Below the pieces are notes generated by a model that was not told the origin of the DNA, searched no databases, and saw only the letters and a list, made by a program, of their open reading frames with translations. Positions 8,217-18,575 of a stretch of 64,000 bases of DNA are shown piece after piece (the stretch's first letter is position 1; each line of letters opens with the position of its first letter). Position numbers and translations under genes: made by a program. Source of the DNA: Acidimicrobiales bacterium (GTDB lineage: Bacteria; Actinomycetota; Acidimicrobiia; Acidimicrobiales; JAHWLA01); the NCBI GenBank assembly GCA_035536915.1, contig DATLNE010000044.1, positions 124,001 through 188,000 on the forward strand, given 5' to 3'.

Positions 8217-8851
8217 GGGCTGCACCCGACGCCGCGCCCGCCGACTGGGTGGTCGAGCGGCTGATCACCTTCGCCGTCGACGTGACGTCGGTGGTGCCGT
8301 CGGGCTTCGCCCGCTACGCCCGCGTCTTCCACCCCCACGACGGACGGCGGTGGGCCGAGGTGGCGGCCGCCAACGGGCGGGTGGTGCACCGGGAGATGCA
8401 GTGGCACGCCATCGGCGGCGACCCCAACGACGCGCCCTACGACGGCACCGTGCCCGTCGAATTGCAGGCGCCGTTGGTGGCGACGCTGCGGGCGCACACG
8501 ACCACGCCCGACCGGTGCTGGTTCGCCGTGTGGGAGGGCTTCGGCGGCATTGCACCCGAGGTACACGCGGCGCCGTCGCTCGAGATCCCCGGGCGGCGGC
8601 TGCACCTGTTCACCGGGCCGATCGAGGCGGTGGGCGAGTCGTTCTGCGAACCGCCGTGGCGGCAGTCGGCCAACCTGTGGTGGCCCGACGACCGGGCGTG
8701 GTGCGTGGCCACCGAGATCGACTTCTGCTGGACCTACGTGGGCGGCTCGGCCGACTGCATCGACGCCGTGCTGGCCCGCCCGGAGCTCGAAGCGTTGGAG
8801 GCGAAGCCGAGCGACGGCATCACAATCGACGCCGACACCGTCAACCGCTGA
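8168..8851 (+). CDS. Conserved actinobacterial protein of unknown function
   Basis: About 200-227 aa depending on start. The conserved part begins at PADWVVERLITFAVDV and runs to the end; it is Trp- and Gly-rich and has no membrane segment. I recognise the pattern from uncharacterised actinobacterial proteins but cannot name a function. The GTG at 8168 gives the longest standard-start frame and overlaps the CxxC gene by 49 nt. A CTG at 8213 overlapping that gene's TGA is an attractive alternative, while a GTG at 8249 would cut into the conserved region. Confidence 0.6.
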   Translation: MVLLVPLDVPPRGRRLRAAPDAAPADWVVERLITFAVDVTSVVPSGFARYARVFHPHDGRRWAEVAAANGRVVHREMQWHAIGGDPNDAPYDGTVPVELQAPLVATLRAHTTTPDRCWFAVWEGFGGIAPEVHAAPSLEIPGRRLHLFTGPIEAVGESFCEPPWRQSANLWWPDDRAWCVATEIDFCWTYVGGSADCIDAVLARPELEALEAKPSDGITIDADTVNR

Positions 8852-9342
8852 GGGTTGCCTTCGGCGCGAAGTCGTTCCACGTGTCGTCGATGTTCGGCGT
8901 GGACGAGCTCGACGCGGAAGCCTCCCACTCGAAGGAGTCGGGCAGCTTGGGCAGCGGCAGGCGCACCTCGACGGAAGACGCCGACTGGGCGATGGTCGCG
9001 TCCTCCACGCGCTCGGTGCAGAACCGGTCGTGGTCGCACAACAGCACGTTGCTGTCGCTTGCGTAGAGCATGGCGAGCAGGGTGCCGTCCGTCTCGCGAA
9101 GTCGCACCACCCACACTCGCGTCCGCTCGTCCCCGGGGTCGGCCACGGTGGCGGTGAACGACAAGGTGCCGTCGGCCCGCGTCAGTTCGGCCGTCGCGAG
9201 GTCGATGCCCGGAGGCTGGGGTGCGTCGGCGGCCGGGCCTCGGGCCACGTCGCCGACCGCGTCGGTGACGCGGCTGGTGGCGTCGGGAGGGCCGTCGCCG
9301 CCGAAGCACGCGCCGAAAAGGACGGCCAGCGCCGTTAGCGCG

Positions 9343-9356
<14 letters not shown>
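8841..9356 (-). CDS. Putative lipoprotein
   Basis: A 171 aa protein with a short signal sequence and a lipobox (LFGAC, Cys at residue 17), so probably lipid-anchored outside the membrane. The mature part is Asp/Ala/Ser-rich with beta-like segments and two Cys (CDHDRFC). Family not recognised. Its start overlaps the end of the penicillin-binding protein gene by 14 nt, implying coupled expression, and its end overlaps the convergent gene by 11 nt. Confidence 0.7.
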
Positions 9357-11474
<2,118 letters not shown>

Positions 11475-11475
<1 letters not shown>

Positions 11476-12392
11476 CAGGGAAGCTCGGGGTCCGAGGGTA
11501 CCGGGCCGGGCCGGATACGTCGCACGACCTCGGCGCCGACGACGACGGCCGCGGCGATCGCCACGCCTCGGTCGTAGTGGCCCAGGCGGGTGTCGCCCGC
11601 CCACGTCCAGGTGGCGGGGGCGACGACCAACCAGGCTGCGAGGGCGGCGGCAGGGGCGGTCGGGAGCGCGAGCGTGCGGGCGGGGGCGTGCGTGGTGGCC
11701 AGGTAGGCGACGGCGGCGAGGGCGACGGTGGCCGCCACCCGTTCGGCGGAGACGGGGCCGGCGGCGATGGCTGCGGCGGCGGCGATGGCACCAGGCAAGG
11801 CGAGGACGGCGACGGCCCCGCCTTGGTCGTCGTCGGCTGCGGCGAGGGCAGCGGCGGCGGCCAGGAGGAGGGCGCCGACGGGGGCCACGGGCGCGGCGGC
11901 CACGGCCACGAGGGCGAGGGGCAGGGCGAAGGCGCCCGACCACATGGCGACGAGGACTGCGCCTGCTGCGGCTGCTGCGGCCACGGTGGCGCCGGTGGCC
12001 GCAGGCACGGCGAGGGCGACGCCCACCACCAGCAGCGGACGGGCCAGCCGGGGGGCGACTGGGAACCCGCCGGCCACCACGGCGGCCAGGCCGAGCAGGC
12101 TGCCTCCGGGGTAGCGGTCGACGACGAGCGCGGCAGCGGTGGGCAGGAGGACGAGGGCGAGTCCCGAGGCGAACAGCCACTCCACCGCGTCGGTACGGGG
12201 TGCCCACGTCGCCGTCACCACCGCAGCGGTGGCGGTGGCGACCACGAGGGCGCGAGTGTCGAGCTCCGCGGGCACGACACCCACGAGCCATACGAGGGTG
12301 ACGACGGCTCCCGCCAGCGTCCACCAGCCCCCGACGCCGAAGTTGCGTACGAATCGCGCTGCAAAACGGCGCGATCCGTACACAGCCTTCAT
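11475..12392 (-). CDS. Polytopic membrane protein, Ala/Val-rich
   Basis: A 305 aa protein with about ten hydrophobic segments and few charged residues. No family was recognised; the mycobacterial neighbour at this place is a polyprenol-dependent mannosyltransferase, but no such motif is visible here. ATG at 12392 overlaps the upstream stop (ATGA), and its own stop overlaps the PBP start. The first 20 residues (YGSRRFAARFVRNFG within them) are encoded by a copy of the dispersed palindromic repeat at 12337-12381. Confidence 0.65.
12337..12381 (-). repeat. Dispersed palindromic repeat, copy A (within coding sequence)
   Basis: By eye 37 of 45 positions match the reverse complement of the copy at 18503-18552, and 22 of the first 23 match. 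The element is itself a hairpin around a short A-rich loop. Read on the minus strand it encodes RRFAARFVRNFG in the membrane protein; the other copy would encode RFSARFLRNFG but is intergenic. Confidence 0.6.
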
Positions 12393-12925
12393 GCCGCCAC
12401 CGCCAGGGCGGCCGCGGCCACCGCCAGGCCGGGGGCCAGGCGGGGCACCCACGTCAGAGCCAGGCGGGGGGCGACGAACCAGGCGAGGGCGGCGCCTGCG
12501 GCCAAGGCGGCCAGGCGGACCAGCGCGTCGAGGGGCGAGGTCACGCCCGGGCCTGCCGCCACCAGGCCCGCGGTGGCGCCGAACAGCGGGGCCAACCAAC
12601 CGACGGGCGCCACCAACAGCAAGGCCGCGGCCGCCAGCCACGTCGAGGCCATCGACGGCACGGGCAACAAGAGGAAGGCGGGGCCGAGCACCGCCTGGGC
12701 GCCCGCGGCGGCGGCCAGCGACGAACTCCCCCACCGGGCCAACAAGGCCACCGCTACCGCCGTCGTGGTGGCGCCCACCAGGCGCGAACGGGCGGCGAAG
12801 CCCAGGAGCAGCGCGAGCAGGAAGGCGTCCCCCGTCGAGGTCAAGACGAGCGCCGCGGCTGCTACGCCCGCCGCCTCCCGGCCGGATAGGCGCGGACCAA
12901 GTGGTTCCAGTTGCAGTCGGGGCAC
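12389..12925 (-). CDS. Small polytopic membrane protein
   Basis: Up to 178 aa, Ala/Leu-rich with about five hydrophobic segments. The GTG at 12925 overlaps the DUF5318 gene by 64 nt; a TTG at 12844 (152 codons, 151 aa) would remove the overlap, so the start is uncertain. Its stop overlaps the next membrane gene's ATG, forming one operon DUF5318 - membrane - membrane - PBP - lipoprotein. Family not recognised; the context suggests an envelope role. Confidence 0.55.
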   Translation of the reverse strand: MPRLQLEPLGPRLSGREAAGVAAAALVLTSTGDAFLLALLLGFAARSRLVGATTTAVAVALLARWGSSSLAAAAGAQAVLGPAFLLLPVPSMASTWLAAAALLLVAPVGWLAPLFGATAGLVAAGPGVTSPLDALVRLAALAAGAALAWFVAPRLALTWVPRLAPGLAVAAAALAVAA

Positions 12926-13266
12926 ACCTCAACGACATAGCACGCCACCTGCCCGGCGCGGCGCGTCAGTCGTCCGAGCTCTGTGGCGTCGATGAACGTC
13001 TGGCCGCTCGGAGGCAGGCGCGCACCGAAGGCGTAGGAGACGTGCACGAGCGCCGGCGTCTCGCAGATCGGGCAGTCCTCGGTGGCTGGGGCGCCGATGT
13101 TGCGGGCCGCCCGCAGCAGCTCGGGGTGGGCATCGCAAACGTCGAGCCGGGAGAGGCGGCCGCGCCGGAACTCCTTGACGATGGAGTTGCGCGCCAGCCG
13201 GTAGTCGATCTGCCCGGGGAGGTTGGCCCCACCCGAGGCGCCTAACGACTGCGGCCCGAACTGCAC
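12862..13266 (-). CDS. DUF5318 family protein
   Basis: A 134 aa protein recognised by IDYRLARNSIVKEFRRGRLSR, DVCDAHPELLRAARN and the C-terminal YVVEVCPDCNWNHLVR. Two CxxC pairs (CPIC near residue 70 and CPDC near residue 118) suggest a bound metal. Function unknown; M. tuberculosis has a homologue between its PadR regulator and ponA1, matching the position here. The start is GTG at 13266, with TACCCT on the minus strand at 13273-13278, six nt upstream, so probably leaderless. Confidence 0.85.
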   Translation of the reverse strand: MQFGPQSLGASGGANLPGQIDYRLARNSIVKEFRRGRLSRLDVCDAHPELLRAARNIGAPATEDCPICETPALVHVSYAFGARLPPSGQTFIDATELGRLTRRAGQVACYVVEVCPDCNWNHLVRAYPAGRRRA

Positions 13267-13326
13267 CCCGCCAGGGTACCCGTGCCCTCGCTTGACTTCG
13301 ACGGCCGATGTCGTCACACTCGTTCT

Positions 13327-13349
13327 CGATATATCGGACCGATACATCG
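13327..13349. promoter_or_regulatory. Palindromic operator upstream of padR
   Basis: The 13 bp perfect palindrome TATCGG-A-CCGATA at 13332-13344 extends, with one mismatched pair, to 23 bp. It lies 11 nt before the padR TTG start and probably binds the PadR protein for autoregulation of padR-ino1. Confidence 0.5.
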
Positions 13350-13359
13350 GGGCACACAC

Positions 13360-13965
13360 TTGCTGGAACTCGCCATCCTGGGCCTGCTGAAGGAACAGGA
13401 GCTGCACGGCTACGAACTGAAGAAGCGGCTGACGGAAACGCTCGGCCCGTTCTCCAGCGTGTCGTTCGGCTCCCTGTATCCGTGCTTGGCGCGCCTGGAG
13501 TCGGCGGGAGCGGTCAAGGCGGTGGAGGCCAACGGGGAACCGGGGCCTGCCATCCCCATGACGGGAGCCCTCACGGGCGAGCTCGCTGCCTTCCGGGCCA
13601 GGTCCCGGGCGGTGCGGGGGACCCGGGGCAAGAAGGTGTACGGCATCACCGACCGGGGTGAGCACCTCTTCGAGGAGCTGCTGCTGGCCGAGTCGCAGTC
13701 GGGGGACGACGACCGAGCGTTCAACTTGAAGCTGGCCTTCGCCCGCTACCTGCCCTCGGAGGCCCGCTTGGGGCTCCTGGAGCGGCGGCGGGCCTATCTG
13801 GTCGAGCGGTTGGCCCGAGCCCGGGGTGCCGTCCGGGTCCGGCGCGACCGCCTCGATGCGTACACGCAGTCGCTGTTGGATCACGGCACGGAAACGACCG
13901 AGCGCGACATCTCGTGGCTCGACGGACTGATCGAACTGGAAAAGCAGGAGGACCGCAACCGATGA
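13360..13965 (+). CDS. PadR-family transcriptional regulator
   Basis: A 201 aa winged-helix regulator. The N-terminus [21 protein letters not shown] and [17 protein letters not shown] are PadR hallmarks; an insert (about residues 60-90) precedes [10 protein letters not shown], as in the mycobacterial protein next to ino1, and a C-terminal helical dimerisation region follows. Start TTG at 13360, chosen because the PadR fold begins there. Its stop overlaps the ino1 ATG (ATGA), so it is co-transcribed with and may control inositol phosphate synthesis. Confidence 0.88.
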   Translation: MLELAILGLLKEQELHGYELKKRLTETLGPFSSVSFGSLYPCLARLESAGAVKAVEANGEPGPAIPMTGALTGELAAFRARSRAVRGTRGKKVYGITDRGEHLFEELLLAESQSGDDDRAFNLKLAFARYLPSEARLGLLERRRAYLVERLARARGAVRVRRDRLDAYTQSLLDHGTETTERDISWLDGLIELEKQEDRNR

Positions 13966-15032
13966 GCAAGGTCAAAGTCGCAATCGCAGGCGTGGGCAAC
14001 TGCGCGAGTTCGCTGGTGCAGGGTGTCGAGTACTACCGCGACGCCGACCCGAGCGAGCGGGTGCCGGGCCTCATGCACGTGGTGCTGGGCGGCTACCACG
14101 TGGGAGACGTCGAGTTCGTCGCCGCCTTCGACGTCGACGCCACCAAGGTCGGCATCGACCTGGGCAAGGCCATCTACTCGGGCCTCAACAACACCATCCG
14201 CTTCGCCGACGTGAGCGACCTGGGCGTGACCGTGCAGCGGGGGCCGACCTTCGACGGCTTCGGCGAGTTCTACCGGGAGGTGGCCGAGGAATCGCCCGCC
14301 GAGCCGGTCGACGTGGCCGCCGCCCTGCGGGAATCGGGCGCCGACGTGCTGGTGTCGTACCTGCCGGTCGGCTCCGAGGAGGCGCAGCGTTACTACGCGC
14401 AGGCCTGCCTCGACGCCGGTGTCGGGTTCGTCAACGCCATCCCCGTGTTCATCGCCTCCGACCCCGAGTGGGCGGCCAAGTTCACCGCGGCCGGCGTGCC
14501 GATCGTGGGCGACGACATCAAGTCGCAGGTGGGCGCCACCATCGTGCACCGCACCCTGGCCCGGCTGTTCGAGGACCGTGGCACGACGATCGACCACACG
14601 TACCAGCTGAACTTCGGCGGGAACATGGACTTCATGAACATGCTGGAGCGCAAGCGGCTGAAGTCGAAGAAGCTCTCCAAGACGCAGTCGGTCACCTCGC
14701 AGATCGACGCCGGCATCTCCGACCGCGACGTGCACATCGGCCCGTCCGACCACGTGCCGTGGCTCGAGGACCGCAAGTGGGCGATGATCCGCCTTGAGGG
14801 CCGCAACTTCGGTGACGTGCCGCTGACGGTGGAGCTCAAGCTCGAGGTCCACGACTCGCCCAACTCGGCGGGCGTGATCATCGACGCCGTGCGCTGCGCC
14901 AAGGTGGCCAAGGACCGCGGCATCGGCGGACCGGTCATGGGTGCGTGCGCCTACTTCATGAAGTCGCCCCCCGTGCAGTACCGCGACGAAGTGGCCCGCC
15001 AGATGGTTGACGACTTCGCCGACGGCAAGTAG
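13962..15032 (+). CDS. ino1: Myo-inositol-1-phosphate synthase
   Basis: A 356 aa enzyme converting glucose-6-phosphate to inositol-1-phosphate with NAD. N-terminal Rossmann motif [16 protein letters not shown], then [20 protein letters not shown] and [12 protein letters not shown]. It is the short actinobacterial/archaeal type, feeding phosphatidylinositol and possibly mycothiol synthesis. ATG at 13962 overlaps the padR stop and has an AGGAGG site 10 nt upstream. Synteny with padR is conserved in mycobacteria. Confidence 0.96.
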   Translation: MSKVKVAIAGVGNCASSLVQGVEYYRDADPSERVPGLMHVVLGGYHVGDVEFVAAFDVDATKVGIDLGKAIYSGLNNTIRFADVSDLGVTVQRGPTFDGFGEFYREVAEESPAEPVDVAAALRESGADVLVSYLPVGSEEAQRYYAQACLDAGVGFVNAIPVFIASDPEWAAKFTAAGVPIVGDDIKSQVGATIVHRTLARLFEDRGTTIDHTYQLNFGGNMDFMNMLERKRLKSKKLSKTQSVTSQIDAGISDRDVHIGPSDHVPWLEDRKWAMIRLEGRNFGDVPLTVELKLEVHDSPNSAGVIIDAVRCAKVAKDRGIGGPVMGACAYFMKSPPVQYRDEVARQMVDDFADGK

Positions 15033-15041
15033 TTCCCGCCC

Positions 15042-15091
15042 GTTGAGATCGCAGTAGTTACGAGCCGGCTTGTAACTACTGCGAAATCAAC
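15042..15091. terminator. Long hairpin between convergent genes
   Basis: 20 nt arms (18 of 20 paired) around a 10 nt loop. The right arm covers the last codons of the convergent endonuclease gene, so it can act as a bidirectional terminator for ino1 and that gene. Confidence 0.6.
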
Positions 15092-15723
15092 GTGGCGGCG
15101 AGGGGGCGGTGGTCGCTGACCGGTTGCCGGGGCAGCACCTCCACCGACTCGATGCGCAGGCCCACGACGGCGATGTGGTCGATGCGGGCTCGGGGCGCGT
15201 CGGCGGGAAAGGTCGGCTCAGCGGTGTCGGCCAGGTCGAAGCCTGCCAGCGCGTCGAGCTGGTCGGGGAAGCGGTTGAGGTCGCCCAGCAACACCCACGG
15301 CTGCGGCCGCTCCCGCACCAGCTCCACCAGCGCGGTGAGTTGGGCCGCGCTCTCCCCTTGGTGGATCGACAGGTGGGTGGCCGCCACCGTCACGCCGTCG
15401 ACCGACGCCAGCACCGCACCGCGCCGCTCAGTGCGGCCGACGCGAGGCAGTCGCACCACCTCGACGTCGGCCATCGGTGCCCGCGTCAACAGGGCGTTGC
15501 CGTAGCGCCCCACCCCGCCGACGCGGCACGTCTGCGCGAACACCGAGTGCATGCCGGTGGCCCGGGCGACCACTGCCACCTCGTCGACGAAGCGCGATCG
15601 GGGCACTCGCACGTCGACCTCCTGGAGCGCCAGCACGTCGGCCTGCAACCCCGCGCAGGCGCGCCCCAAGGCGGCCGCATCGCCGCCCGCACCGTGCTGA
15701 ATGTTGAAGGTCACGACTCTCAT
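15076..15723 (-). CDS. Endonuclease/exonuclease/phosphatase family protein
   Basis: A 215 aa metal-dependent phosphohydrolase of the EEP superfamily. Motifs: VVTFNIQHG at the N-terminus, DVLALQEVD with the catalytic Glu, TVAATHLSIHQGE, LLGDLNRFP with the Asp-Asn pair, and the terminal SDHRPLAATL with the catalytic Asp-His. No signal peptide is visible, so it is probably cytoplasmic; the substrate could be DNA or a phosphoester metabolite. ATG at 15723; the divergent methyltransferase starts 27 bp away. Confidence 0.88.
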   Translation of the reverse strand: MRVVTFNIQHGAGGDAAALGRACAGLQADVLALQEVDVRVPRSRFVDEVAVVARATGMHSVFAQTCRVGGVGRYGNALLTRAPMADVEVVRLPRVGRTERRGAVLASVDGVTVAATHLSIHQGESAAQLTALVELVRERPQPWVLLGDLNRFPDQLDALAGFDLADTAEPTFPADAPRARIDHIAVVGLRIESVEVLPRQPVSDHRPLAATLISQ

Positions 15724-15750
15724 GGGTCCCCGTGGGGCAACATCTTCCCA

Positions 15751-16488
15751 ATGCCGACCGACAATGCTGCCGCCTGGGATCGTCACGCCGCTGCCTACCA
15801 GGCGGGCGCCCAACTCCCCACCGACGTGGTGCACTACGGCCCCGACATCGGCACCGAGGTCGACTTCCGCCTCCTCGGTGACGTCAAGGGCAAGCGGGTG
15901 CTCGAGCTCGGGTGCGGCGGCGCCCAGTGCTCCATCGCCTTCGCCAAGCAGGGCGCAACGGCCATCGGCATCGACTTCTCGGCCGAGCAACTGGCCTTTG
16001 CCAAGCGCCTGTGCGAGCGGGAGGAAGTGCGGGTCGAGCTGCGCCAGGGCGACCTGGCCGACCTCGCCTTCCTGCGGGCCGACTCCATCGACTTGGTGTT
16101 CAGCGCCTATTCGTTCGGCTACGTCGAGGACCTCAACCGGGTCTTCCGCCAGGTGCACCGGGTGCTCAAGGTCGGCGCGCCCTTGGTGTTCAGCCTCCCC
16201 CACCCGGCCTACGACCTCATCGACGACGACTCCGACCAGCCGCTGCTGGTGCGCCGCTCGTACTTCGACCGCTCCCCCATCGACTACGAGTGGAACGGGA
16301 TCCCGTTCACCGATTACCACCACACCATCGGTGAGATCTACATGAGCCTGGTGCGGGCCAGCTATCGGGTCGACACCATCCTCGAGCCCGCACCCACCCA
16401 CACCGGGCCGCGCAGCCAGCAGTGGCGCGAGACGTTCCGCTACGTGCCCCGCACGCTGATCGTCCGGGCCCGCAAGGAAGGCAGCTGA
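15751..16488 (+). CDS. Class I SAM-dependent methyltransferase
   Basis: A 245 aa protein. The SAM-binding motif I is VLELGCGGAQCSIAFAK, with the acidic loop IGIDFSAEQL, followed by LRQGDLADL and LVFSAYSFGYVEDL. The last 80 residues resemble small-molecule methyltransferases of the UbiE-like type. Substrate unknown. Start ATG at 15751. Its stop overlaps a CTG that probably starts the next gene. Confidence 0.85.
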   Translation: MPTDNAAAWDRHAAAYQAGAQLPTDVVHYGPDIGTEVDFRLLGDVKGKRVLELGCGGAQCSIAFAKQGATAIGIDFSAEQLAFAKRLCEREEVRVELRQGDLADLAFLRADSIDLVFSAYSFGYVEDLNRVFRQVHRVLKVGAPLVFSLPHPAYDLIDDDSDQPLLVRRSYFDRSPIDYEWNGIPFTDYHHTIGEIYMSLVRASYRVDTILEPAPTHTGPRSQQWRETFRYVPRTLIVRARKEGS

Positions 16489-16865
16489 CCGCCCGCCTGC
16501 TCGCCCTCGGGCTTGTCGCCGTGCTCGCCCTCGGCGCGTGCCAGGACGACGCCACGGACGCGCCGGTGACGGCACCGAGCAGTGACGCGTGCCCCGACAT
16601 CGGCTTCGAGCCGGGCACCGACCGTGTCGCCTTCAACGTGCGGTCGCAGACAAGCCTCGGCCCCGACCCCGCCACACCTGACTGCGCCAGAGCCGAAGCG
16701 GTCGTGCGCCGCGTCGCCGACTCGCACAACTTCGTCACCGGCCCGCGTCAGTTCGACGCGGGCGAGGGGTGGCACTGCACCGTGGCCACCGACGACGAGG
16801 CGATGCCGGTCGGGCACTACCAGTGCTACGAGGGCTCCCGTCGCGTCACGTGGGACCGGACCTGA
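16485..16865 (+). CDS. Small putative lipoprotein, probable CTG start
   Basis: A protein of about 126 aa beginning LTARLLALGLVAVLALGAC: a complete signal sequence with lipobox LGAC, Cys near residue 19. No ATG, GTG or TTG gives this signal sequence; a CTG at 16485 overlaps the methyltransferase TGA (CTGA) with a GGAAGG site just upstream. The mature part has four further Cys that could form disulfides. Family unknown. The 3' end overlaps the convergent gene by 20 bp. Confidence 0.6.
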   Translation: MTARLLALGLVAVLALGACQDDATDAPVTAPSSDACPDIGFEPGTDRVAFNVRSQTSLGPDPATPDCARAEAVVRRVADSHNFVTGPRQFDAGEGWHCTVATDDEAMPVGHYQCYEGSRRVTWDRT

Positions 16866-17799
16866 CCCACTCGGCGTAGGCGAAGAGGGCGGGCAGCCCG
16901 CCGGTGTGGAGGAACACGGTGCGGGTGTGGCGCTCGATGCGCCCGGCGCGGCGGGCGGCAACCAGGCCGGCCATGGCCTTGCCCGTGTAGACGGGGTCGA
17001 GCAGCAGCGCTTCGGTGCGGGCGGCGAGGTCGACGGCTTCCCGGCCCTCTGCCGTCGGCACTGCGTACCCCGGCCCCACCTGGGTGAAGTCCACCTGCGG
17101 CGTGCCCACGGGCGTGCGCAACCCGGCGTACTCGGCGGCGGCGGCCGCGCCATGGGCCACCGCCTCGGCCGGGTCGGTGCGGGCCCCGACGTCGACGCCG
17201 AGCACCTTGGCGTGGTCGCCAAGCCCCGCCACCAGTCCCGCTTGGGTCCCCCCCGAGCCGATGGCGGTGACGACCAGGTCGACGTCGTCGGGCAGTTCGG
17301 CCGCGCAGGCCACGTAACCCTGTTCCCCGATGACGGAGGCGCCACCGATGGGCATGGCGTACGGACGCTTGCCGGCGGCCCGCAGGCGTTCGGCGGCGTC
17401 GTCGATGGCCGCCTCCAGGGAGACGTAGTCGAGACGGCCCGCCCACTCGATGGTCGGCCGCAGCACCAGGTCGAGTACGACGTTGCCCGTCGGTGTGGCA
17501 GGCGGGTCGCTCGACAGGACGATGGTGCAGTCGAGGCCGAGCTTGTTGGCCGCGGCGGCGGTCATGCGCACGTGGTTGCTCTGCCGGCCGCCGCCCGTCA
17601 CCAAGGTGTCGCAGCCCTGCGCCAGCGCGTCGGCGCACAGGTACTCAAGCTTGCGGGCCTTGTTGCCGCCGCCGCCCAACCCGGTGCAGTCGTCGCGTTT
17701 GATCCAGAGGGCGTCGTCGTCCATGTGCAAGGCGGCGGCCAGCCGAGGCGCCGGTTCCAGGGGCGTCGGCAGGTGCGCCAGTTGGATGCGGGCGACCAT
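16846..17799 (-). CDS. PLP-dependent D-cysteine desulfhydrase/ACC deaminase family enzyme
   Basis: A 317 aa fold-type II PLP enzyme. IKRDDCTGLGGGGNKARKLEYL holds the PLP lysine (in NKARK) and TGGGRQSNHVRMTAA the phosphate-binding loop typical of DcyD and ACC deaminase; GGTQAGLVAGL follows. Family members degrade D-cysteine to pyruvate, H2S and ammonia; the exact substrate is open. ATG at 17799 lies 8 nt after the minus-strand hexamer TAGCGT (17808-17813), so I prefer it to the GTG at 17805. Confidence 0.85.
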   Translation of the reverse strand: MVARIQLAHLPTPLEPAPRLAAALHMDDDALWIKRDDCTGLGGGGNKARKLEYLCADALAQGCDTLVTGGGRQSNHVRMTAAAANKLGLDCTIVLSSDPPATPTGNVVLDLVLRPTIEWAGRLDYVSLEAAIDDAAERLRAAGKRPYAMPIGGASVIGEQGYVACAAELPDDVDLVVTAIGSGGTQAGLVAGLGDHAKVLGVDVGARTDPAEAVAHGAAAAAEYAGLRTPVGTPQVDFTQVGPGYAVPTAEGREAVDLAARTEALLLDPVYTGKAMAGLVAARRAGRIERHTRTVFLHTGGLPALFAYAEWVRSGPT

Positions 17800-17807
17800 G
17801 GCCACGG

Positions 17808-17817
17808 ACGCTACCGT
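17808..17817. promoter_or_regulatory. Overlapping divergent -10 elements sharing one TA
   Basis: The decamer acgctaccgt reads TAGCGT on the minus strand, 8 nt before the ATG at 17799, and TACCGT on the plus strand, 8 nt before the ATG at 17826. Both genes are likely leaderless and share the central TA step. Confidence 0.55.
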
Positions 17818-17825
17818 CGCCCGCC

Positions 17826-18503
17826 ATGGGTCGCCTCGTGCTCTGGGACATCGACGGCACGTTGGTGCGGGCGGGGCAGGTGGCGGCCGACGTGTTCTCG
17901 CTGGCCGTCGAGCATGCCGTGGGCCGTCACCCCGGGGCGCACGGCGTGCGCATGGGCGGCAAGACCGACCCGCAGATCGCCCTGGAGATCCTCGCTTCCA
18001 TGGGCATCGACACAGGCGACGACCACCTGCCCCTCGTGCTCGGCCGGTTGGAGGCGGAGTTGGCGAAGGCCGTCGAGCTCATGCGCGAGGCGGGCACCGT
18101 GCTGCCGGGGGTGCGCGACGTGCTGGCCCGCCTGCACGACGAGCCCGGCCTGGTGCAGACGGTGCTGACCGGCAACACCGCGGCCAACGCGGCGACCAAG
18201 CTGGCCGCCTTCGACCTCGACCGGTGGCTCGACCTGGAGATCGGCGCCTTCGGCAGCGACAACCCCGATCGGCTGGCCCTGGTGCCGGTGGCGTTGGCGC
18301 GGGCGGGCGGGCGGTTCCGGCCCGACGAGGTGTGGGTGGTGGGCGACACCGTGCACGACCTGGCCTGCGCCCGGGCGGGCGGGGGGCGCTGTGCGCTGGT
18401 GCGCACGGGTGCCCGTCCCTACGAGCTCGACGGCGTGGATGCCGACGCCGTGCTCGACGACCTGTCCGACGTCGAGTCGGTGGTCAAGCTGCTCACGTCG
18501 TAG
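17826..18503 (+). CDS. HAD-superfamily hydrolase
   Basis: A 225 aa phosphatase of the phosphoglycolate phosphatase-like group. Motif I is LWDIDGTLV (nucleophile D and general acid D), a helical cap spans about residues 15-90, motif II is in VLTGNTA, and motif IV is VVGDTVHDLACARAGG. The substrate is probably a small phosphorylated metabolite. Start ATG at 17826, leaderless-type promoter 8 nt upstream. The last base of its TAG begins the hairpin repeat at 18503. Confidence 0.88.
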   Translation: MGRLVLWDIDGTLVRAGQVAADVFSLAVEHAVGRHPGAHGVRMGGKTDPQIALEILASMGIDTGDDHLPLVLGRLEAELAKAVELMREAGTVLPGVRDVLARLHDEPGLVQTVLTGNTAANAATKLAAFDLDRWLDLEIGAFGSDNPDRLALVPVALARAGGRFRPDEVWVVGDTVHDLACARAGGGRCALVRTGARPYELDGVDADAVLDDLSDVESVVKLLTS

Positions 18504-18552
18504 TTGCGGAGGAACCGTGCCGTTTTTCGGCGCGATTCCTACGCAACTTCGG
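18503..18552. repeat. Dispersed palindromic repeat, copy B (intergenic hairpin)
   Basis: 20 nt arms (17 paired) around a TTTTT loop directly after the HAD gene stop, plus 5 nt shared with copy A. It is inverted relative to the copy at 12337-12381. It may serve as a terminator. Confidence 0.6.
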
Positions 18553-18575
18553 ATGGGGCGAGGCACGATGGCGCG

